Shown in pieces: positions 59,533 through 64,000 of a stretch of 64,000 nucleotides of DNA. Positions within the stretch are counted from its first letter, which is position 1; every line of letters starts with the position of its first letter. Location: the NCBI RefSeq assembly GCF_900100365.1, contig NZ_FNKU01000001.1, positions 3,534,001 through 3,598,000 on the forward strand, read 5' to 3'. This DNA comes from Pseudomonas cannabina. GTDB lineage: Bacteria > Pseudomonadota > Gammaproteobacteria > Pseudomonadales > Pseudomonadaceae. Position numbers and translations under genes: made by a program. The notes under the pieces are model-generated. The model had not been told where the DNA came from and did no database searches. It worked only from the letters and a program-made list of their open reading frames with translations.

Positions 59533-60348
59533 ATGGGTATTTCGCGTCAAGCGTATTACAAGCGTAATCGCGCTTTTGACGCGAAGGTCCGCCAAGACCA
59601 AGAGGTGGTGGACTTCGTCCTGGAAAAGCGGCGTCGCCAGCCCAGGCTGGGAACGCGCAAGCTGCACTACTTGATGAGCGTCGAAGCTCCTGCGTCGTTG
59701 TGCGTGGGTAGAGACCGTCTGTTTACCATCCTTCGTGATGCGCGCGAGCTGGTTCCGCGCAAACGGGCTTATCACAAGACCACTCATAGTCATCATCGCT
59801 TTCGCCGCCACCCCAACCTGCTCAAAGCAGGTCCTGAACAAGTCGTGGCCAATGGACCCGAACAGGTCTGGGTTGCAGACATCACCTATCTGCCTACACA
59901 GGAAAGCGTGGCCTATGTGAGCCTTGTGACAGATGCGTACTCACGCAAGATCGTTGGTCATCATGTGCATGAAAGCCTGCATACCCAGTCGGTGATAAAG
60001 GCACTGGAAAAAGCGGTAGGAGAGCGAAAAACCGATCAGATGCTGATTCATCATTCAGATCGCGGTGCCCAGTACTGTTCCGACCTCTATCAGCGGCTGC
60101 ATACCAGGCATGAAATCCGGTGCTCGATGACTGATGGTTATGACTGTTACCAGAACGCTATGGCCGAGCGAATAAACGGAATTTTGAAGACCGAGTTTCT
60201 ACTCCATCGGCCTAAAGACTTGGCAGATGCAGTGAAAATGGTGGATGAATCGGTGCAGATCTACAATGGGGAGCGACCACACTTATCCCTGAAATACAAA
60301 ACGCCCGATGCGGTGCATCGGGCGTTTTTGAGCGTGAAACAGGTGTAA
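59533..60348 (+). CDS. IS3-family transposase OrfB (DDE integrase)
   Basis: 271 residues from ATG 59533; in the fused form the reading frame enters at 59461 and adds KATRQVLSQGQIQDLSITRA. It has the HTH_21 segment GTRKLHYLM and the DDE core: D in WVADITYLPT, D in HHSDRGAQYCSDL, E in NAMAERINGILKTE. The last 12 codons overlap a strong terminator hairpin. No stop or frameshift damage. Confidence 0.93.
   Translation: MGISRQAYYKRNRAFDAKVRQDQEVVDFVLEKRRRQPRLGTRKLHYLMSVEAPASLCVGRDRLFTILRDARELVPRKRAYHKTTHSHHRFRRHPNLLKAGPEQVVANGPEQVWVADITYLPTQESVAYVSLVTDAYSRKIVGHHVHESLHTQSVIKALEKAVGERKTDQMLIHHSDRGAQYCSDLYQRLHTRHEIRCSMTDGYDCYQNAMAERINGILKTEFLLHRPKDLADAVKMVDESVQIYNGERPHLSLKYKTPDAVHRAFLSVKQV
60298..60328 (+). 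terminator. Terminator embedded in the 3' end of orfB
   Basis: AAAACGCCCGATGC (60298-60311) and GCATCGGGCGTTTT (60315-60328) are perfect 14-bp complements with a GGT loop and T after the stem. It lies inside the coding sequence, about 20 bases before the stop codon, so a transcript that reaches the end of orfB must pass it. Confidence 0.8.
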
Positions 60349-60436
60349 ACCTATTTCAGGACTAGACAACATCCTTGTAGCCTCGCATGAACCTTCCATC
60401 AATCAATGACTGCGGGTGTTCATGGACAGCGTTCGA

Positions 60437-60790
60437 TTACTCGGCTTTCAGGCCAGCAGCCGATACGTCTTTGACGCCTTTGATTTTCTTGGTGATCGCG
60501 ACAGCAGTGTTTTTCTGCGCTTCAGTCACTTTTACCATGGAGGACAGGGAAACCACGCCTTTGTTGGTTTCAACCTTGATGTCCGAACCAGGAATTCCTT
60601 TTTCAGTCAGCAGATCAGCTTTGACTTTGGTGGTGATCCAGGTGTCAGAGGTATCTTCTTTGACTTCTTGAGTCGTGGTGTTAGCTGCCAGAACCATAGG
60701 CGCTTGGGCCGAAGTCTGAGCGAATGCAGCGTTAGCCATGGTCAGCGTCAGGGCAGTTGCAGTAGCGGCAGCGATAGCGAACTTCTTCAT
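60437..60790 (-). CDS. Small secreted BON-domain protein (OsmY-like)
   Basis: 117 residues. Signal peptide MKKFAIAAATATALTLTMANAAFA, then a short linker and one BON domain (DTWITTKVKADLLTEKGIPGSDIKVETNKGVVSLSS split, KKIKGVKDVSAAGL). OsmY-type proteins are periplasmic and stress-induced. A sigma-54-type promoter lies 67 bases upstream, and a good AGGAG ribosome-binding site (AACAGGAGTTATCGT) precedes the ATG. Its position next to pnp matches PA4739 of P. aeruginosa. Confidence 0.88.
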   Translation of the reverse strand: MKKFAIAAATATALTLTMANAAFAQTSAQAPMVLAANTTTQEVKEDTSDTWITTKVKADLLTEKGIPGSDIKVETNKGVVSLSSMVKVTEAQKNTAVAITKKIKGVKDVSAAGLKAE

Positions 60791-60856
60791 ACGATAACTC
60801 CTGTTTTTCTCAAAAACTGCGCCAGATAACTGGCTGCAGGGGTTAACAGTTATATC

Positions 60857-60871
60857 GCAATCGCTGTGCCA
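60857..60871 (-). promoter_or_regulatory. Probable sigma-54 promoter of the BON gene
   Basis: The minus strand reads TGGCACAGCGATTGC: TGGCAC for the -24 box, TTGC for the -12 box, with the essential GG and GC exactly ten bases apart. Start of RNA would fall about 55 bases before the ATG. The overlapping TATAAC could be a sigma-70 -10 box but lacks a -35. Confidence 0.7.
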
Positions 60872-61035
60872 GATTCATGAAGCCTGAAAAACCCTTTAAA
60901 ATCATAGAGTTATGTTTTCAGTTATTTTACGGAATCGTGCAGACTGCCCGGTCATCGCCGTTCTGGCTTGCAAGATGCACGTATGCGTCCGACCTTTTCT
61001 GCGCCACAGACGTAACCTGCTAATTGCGCTCATAA

Positions 61036-61061
61036 AAAAAGGACTCCGAAGAGTCCTTTTT
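61036..61061 (-). terminator. Terminator of pnp
   Basis: AAAAAGGACTC (61036-61046) and GAGTCCTTTTT (61051-61061) are perfect complements; on the minus strand the loop is TTCG, a stable tetraloop, followed by a run of T. It stands 20 bases after the pnp stop. Confidence 0.92.
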
Positions 61062-61080
61062 CAACGGCTGATCCGATCGA

Positions 61081-63186
61081 TCAGACGCCGGATACTTTCG
61101 CAGCCGCCACGTCTTTGATCGACAGCTTGATACGGCCGCGGTTGTCCACGTCCAGTACCAGTACTTCGACTTCCTGACCTTCTTTCAGGATATCGGTCAC
61201 TTTCTCTACGCGAGCGTCGCTCAGCATCGAGATGTGAACCAGACCGTCCTTGCCCGGCAGAATGTTGACGAATGCGCCGAAATCGACGATGCGCTCAACC
61301 TTACCGACATAGATCTTGCCGATTTCTGCTTCTGCGGTAATGCCCAGAACACGCTGACGCGCTGCTTCAGCCGCTTCCTTGGATTCGCCGAAGATCTTGA
61401 TCGAGCCGTCGTCTTCGATATCGATCGACGCCTTGGTCTCTTCACAGATTGCACGGATGGTTGCGCCACCCTTGCCGATCACGTCACGGATCTTGTCGGT
61501 ATCGATCTTCATCGCGATCATGGTCGGAGCATTGGCCGACAGTTCGTTACGCGACTGACCGATGATCTGGTTCATCTGACCGAGGATGTTCAGGCGAGCT
61601 TCCAGGGCCTGGCCCAGAGCGATCTCCATGATTTCTTCGGTGATGCCCTTGATCTTGATGTCCATCTGCAGCGCGGTCACACCTTTAGAGGTGCCGGCTA
61701 CTTTGAAGTCCATGTCGCCCAGGTGATCTTCGTCACCCAGGATGTCAGTCAGAATGGCGAATTTCTCGCCTTCCTTGACCAGACCCATGGCGATACCGGC
61801 AACCGGTGCCTTCATCGGAACGCCCGCATCCATCAGTGCCAGGGAAGCACCGCAGACCGACGCCATGGAGCTGGAGCCGTTGGACTCGGTGATTTCCGAA
61901 ACGACACGGATGGTGTAAGGGAACACGTCAGCGCCCGGCAGCATGGCCTGCACGCTGCGACGAGCCAGACGACCGTGACCGATTTCACGACGACCTGCGC
62001 CGCCCATGCGACCACACTCGCCCACCGAGAACGGAGGGAAGTTGTAGTGCAGCATGAAGGGGTCTTTTTTCTCGCCTTCAAGGGTGTCGAGCAGCTGTGC
62101 GTCACGAGCAGTACCCAGCGTGGCCACAACCAGCGCCTGAGTTTCGCCACGGGTGAACAGTGCCGAACCGTGAGTCTTCGGCAAAACGCCGACTTCAATG
62201 TTCAGTGGGCGGACAGTGCGGGTATCACGACCATCGATACGCGGCGTGCCGTTGACGATGTTTTCGCGAACGGTGCGGTATTCGATTTCACCGAAAGCGG
62301 CTTTGACTTCGCTGGCAGACGGGCTGCCGTCTTCGACAGCGAGTTTGGCAACGACCTGATCTTTCAGCTCGCCCAGACGCGCATAGCGGTCGGCCTTGAC
62401 GGTGATGGTGTAAGCCTGGGAGATCGCGTCGCCGAACTCGGCACGGATAGCGCCCAGCAGTGCGGTCGCTTCAGGCTTTGGCTGCCAGTCCCAGGTAGGT
62501 TTGGCAGCTTCGGCGGCCAGTTCCTTGATGGCGTTGATCACGACCTGGAATTCGTCATGAGCGAACAGTACAGCGCCCAGCATCTGGTCTTCGGTCAGTT
62601 CTTTGGCTTCCGACTCAACCATCAGAACAGCTTCGGAAGTACCGGCTACGACCATGTCCAGGCTCGAAGCCTGCAGTTGCTCGTAAGTCGGGTTCAACAG
62701 GTAGCCGGTGCTTTCGTGGAAAGCAACGCGCGCAGCGCCGACCGGACCGTCGAACGGAATGCCGGAGATCGCCAGGGCAGCCGAGGTACCGATCATCGCA
62801 GCGATGTCCGGATCGATTTTCTTGCTGGTGGACACGACGGTGCAGACAACCTGCACTTCGTTCATGAAGCCTTCTGGAAACAGTGGACGGATCGGACGGT
62901 CGATCAGTCGCGAGGTCAGGGTTTCTTTCTCGGAAGGACGGCCTTCACGCTTGAAGAAACCACCGGGGATCTTGCCGGCAGCGTAGGTTTTTTCCTGATA
63001 GTGCACGGACAGAGGGAAGAAGCCTTTGCCAGCGTCAGCCTGTTTGGCGCCGACCACAGTCACAAGTACGCTGACGTCGTCGTCAACGGTGACCAATACT
63101 GCACCAGAGGCTTGACGGGCGATACGGCCTGTCTCGAGGGTTACGGTCGATTGACCGAACTGAAACTTTTTGATTACCGGGTTCAC
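61081..63186 (-). CDS. pnp: Polyribonucleotide nucleotidyltransferase (PNPase)
   Basis: 701 residues from GTG 63186 with AAAGGTAGGAA upstream. Two RNase PH domains ([33 protein letters not shown] split, then [20 protein letters not shown] and [11 protein letters not shown]), a KH domain ([29 protein letters not shown] split) and a C-terminal S1 domain ([29 protein letters not shown] split). It degrades RNA phosphorolytically and is part of the degradosome. It lies 175 bases behind rpsO; the leader should hold the RNase III/PNPase autocontrol hairpin known in E. coli, but I cannot prove it here. Confidence 0.97.
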   Translation of the reverse strand: MNPVIKKFQFGQSTVTLETGRIARQASGAVLVTVDDDVSVLVTVVGAKQADAGKGFFPLSVHYQEKTYAAGKIPGGFFKREGRPSEKETLTSRLIDRPIRPLFPEGFMNEVQVVCTVVSTSKKIDPDIAAMIGTSAALAISGIPFDGPVGAARVAFHESTGYLLNPTYEQLQASSLDMVVAGTSEAVLMVESEAKELTEDQMLGAVLFAHDEFQVVINAIKELAAEAAKPTWDWQPKPEATALLGAIRAEFGDAISQAYTITVKADRYARLGELKDQVVAKLAVEDGSPSASEVKAAFGEIEYRTVRENIVNGTPRIDGRDTRTVRPLNIEVGVLPKTHGSALFTRGETQALVVATLGTARDAQLLDTLEGEKKDPFMLHYNFPPFSVGECGRMGGAGRREIGHGRLARRSVQAMLPGADVFPYTIRVVSEITESNGSSSMASVCGASLALMDAGVPMKAPVAGIAMGLVKEGEKFAILTDILGDEDHLGDMDFKVAGTSKGVTALQMDIKIKGITEEIMEIALGQALEARLNILGQMNQIIGQSRNELSANAPTMIAMKIDTDKIRDVIGKGGATIRAICEETKASIDIEDDGSIKIFGESKEAAEAARQRVLGITAEAEIGKIYVGKVERIVDFGAFVNILPGKDGLVHISMLSDARVEKVTDILKEGQEVEVLVLDVDNRGRIKLSIKDVAAAKVSGV

Positions 63187-63361
63187 GGTTTCCTACCTTT
63201 CTTTGTGGCTCTTGGGGAACTGGTTTCTTGCGAATTCTTGGGCAGCGTGGGGAATCGGCCCCTTCCACAGCCCAGATAAAACTTGAGGCTGGGAGCCTGC
63301 CAGATCCACCGTGAAAACCCGACGGATCGTGACAGACAACCAACCTCTAGCAACGTCGTTA

Positions 63362-63631
63362 TTAGCGACGCAGACCCAGACGACCGATCAGGGCGCTGTA
63401 ACGGCTAACGTCCTTACCTTTCAGGTAATCCAGCAGCTTGCGGCGCTGGTTTACCATACGGATCAGACCACGACGGGAGTGGTGGTCTTTACCGTTGGCC
63501 TTGAAGTGGCCTTGCAGTTTGTTGATGTTGGCGGTCAGCAGTGCAACTTGCACTTCTGGCGAACCCGTATCACCAACAGCTTGCTGGTAGTCGGTTACGA
63601 TCTGAGCTTTTTCTTCAACGCTGAGTGCCAT
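63362..63631 (-). CDS. rpsO: 30S ribosomal protein S15
   Basis: 89 residues from ATG 63631 ([21 protein letters not shown]); the longer frame to 63751 is not conserved. Typical [37 protein letters not shown] and the end [17 protein letters not shown]15 binds the central domain of 16S rRNA and represses its own mRNA in E. coli. Part of the truB-rpsO-pnp cluster. Confidence 0.97.
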   Translation of the reverse strand: MALSVEEKAQIVTDYQQAVGDTGSPEVQVALLTANINKLQGHFKANGKDHHSRRGLIRMVNQRRKLLDYLKGKDVSRYSALIGRLGLRR

Positions 63632-63758
63632 GTGGGCAATCCTTATTTCAGGGAAGCGCTTCCGGAGAAACGTTTCCAACAGGCCGAGGACGAAACCTCG
63701 TATTAAAAAATGAGATATGACCGTGCCTGTTGACAGCCATCCTCGTTCCACCCCGCGT

Positions 63759-63772
63759 GCAGGCTAGCCTGC
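63759..63772. other. 14-bp palindrome between truB and rpsO
   Basis: GCAGGCTAGCCTGC is a perfect palindrome 18 bases after the truB stop. On the minus strand TTGGCAGGCTAGCCTGC begins near where an rpsO promoter might lie. A role as operator or transcript processing site is a guess. Confidence 0.35.
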
Positions 63773-63789
63773 CAACGGACTGGTTCCGG

Positions 63790-64000
63790 TCACTCTGACC
63801 GAATCAATCGACGCGGCGCAACGCGCCCGTCTTCACTGACTTCACCGATACCGATGAAGCGACCTTCATGATCCTGCACCCGTACCATGCCGAATTTCGG
63901 CGCGTCCGGCGCGCGCACTGGCTGACCATGCAACCAGTAGAACGAACTGTGCTCGGAAAACTTCAGCAGCGGCCAGTCCAGCAAGCCACTGTCCGAGGGC
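63790..64000 (-). CDS. truB: tRNA pseudouridine synthase TruB, 3' part
   Basis: The frame is open from the window edge to TGA 63790-63792; only about 69 C-terminal residues are visible ([10 protein letters not shown], then [12 protein letters not shown] and the PUA-like end [21 protein letters not shown]). The call rests on position directly upstream of rpsO-pnp and on the C-terminal PUA domain. TruB makes pseudouridine 55 in tRNAs. The catalytic domain lies outside the window. Confidence 0.85.
   Translation of the reverse strand, partial: PSDSGLLDWPLLKFSEHSSFYWLHGQPVRAPDAPKFGMVRVQDHEGRFIGIGEVSEDGRVAPRRLIRSE

Larger units (their letters stand above)
59055..60368 (+). mobile_element. IS3-family insertion sequence, complete
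   Basis: The ends are imperfect 27-bp inverted repeats (23 of 27 match) starting TGTC and ending in GGTTTACACC on the inside: 59055-59081 and 60342-60368. A 3-bp direct repeat ACA flanks them at 59052-59054 and 60369-60371, normal for IS3. The element is 1314 bp with orfA and orfB joined by a -1 frameshift window. All parts are intact, so it is probably active. The precise ISfinder name is not known to me. Confidence 0.92.

Noticed and set aside
61234..63279. Long open frame (about 680 codons) on the strand opposite pnp
   Set aside because: It is the mirror of a highly biased GC-rich gene; no ribosome-binding site, no family motif, and pnp is certain.

Overview
The window is a chromosomal segment of a fluorescent pseudomonad, most probably a member of the Pseudomonas syringae group. 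Gene order matches the Pseudomonas core blocks sspAB-rpsI-rplM, trpS-cysDN-algW-hisCDG-murA-mla-kds-lpt-rpoN-ptsN-rapZ-npr, tldDE-yhdP-rng-maf-mreDCB-gatCAB and pnp-rpsO-truB. The cytochrome bc1 operon that P. aeruginosa carries between sspA and rpsI is absent, which fits the oxidase-negative P. syringae group. REP/REPIN-type palindromes and two complete insertion sequences are also typical of this group. The species call is inference; no rRNA or tRNA gene was found.

Layout. 1-2040: 3' end of a BON-domain lipoprotein gene (dolP-like) and an intact IS1182-family element sitting exactly in the loop of a Rho-independent terminator. 2049-4245 (minus): ClpXP adaptor SspB, SspA and ribosomal proteins S9 and L13. 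4639-9470: a GlxA-type AraC regulator, ZapE, TrpRS, a small hydrolase and ZapG. 9820-15000: sulfate activation (cysD, cysNC), a Nif3 protein and the envelope-stress protease AlgW. 15021-19860 (minus): hisC, hisD, hisG, murA, ibaG. 19975-23011 (minus): mlaFEDCB lipid transport. 23316-30356 (plus): kdsD-kdsC-lptC-lptA-lptB-rpoN-hpf-ptsN-rapZ-npr, which couples LPS synthesis and export with sigma-54 and the nitrogen PTS.

30416-32830 is the accessory and decaying part. It holds an overlapping pair of unrecognised genes in AT-rich DNA, then a shrunken Fur-controlled operon: Fur box, small helical protein, sodA with a single in-frame amber codon, and the stump of a probable ZIP transporter. 32829-46139 returns to core functions: TldD/PmbA protease, DarP, a nitrilase-family amidase, YhdP, RNase G, Maf and the MreBCD rod system, in which mreC appears to start with ATT. 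46344-49553 is gatCAB. 49875-54370 holds an RlpA-like lipoprotein, a cation antiporter, a CMD-family protein, an AEC transporter and a phoD gene broken by a second amber codon. 54533-58982 holds an RlmI-like methyltransferase, a large AsmA/DUF748 protein and a DUF2845 protein. An IS3-family element (59055-60368) follows, then a BON protein behind a sigma-54-type promoter, pnp, rpsO and the 3' end of truB.

Most of the window is ordinary core genome, and I did not find a clearly new defence or secretion system. The observations most worth checking are the ATT start of mreC, the two amber-interrupted genes, the IS in a terminator loop, the overlapping orphan gene pair at 30416-31073, and the sigma-54 promoter in front of the BON gene.
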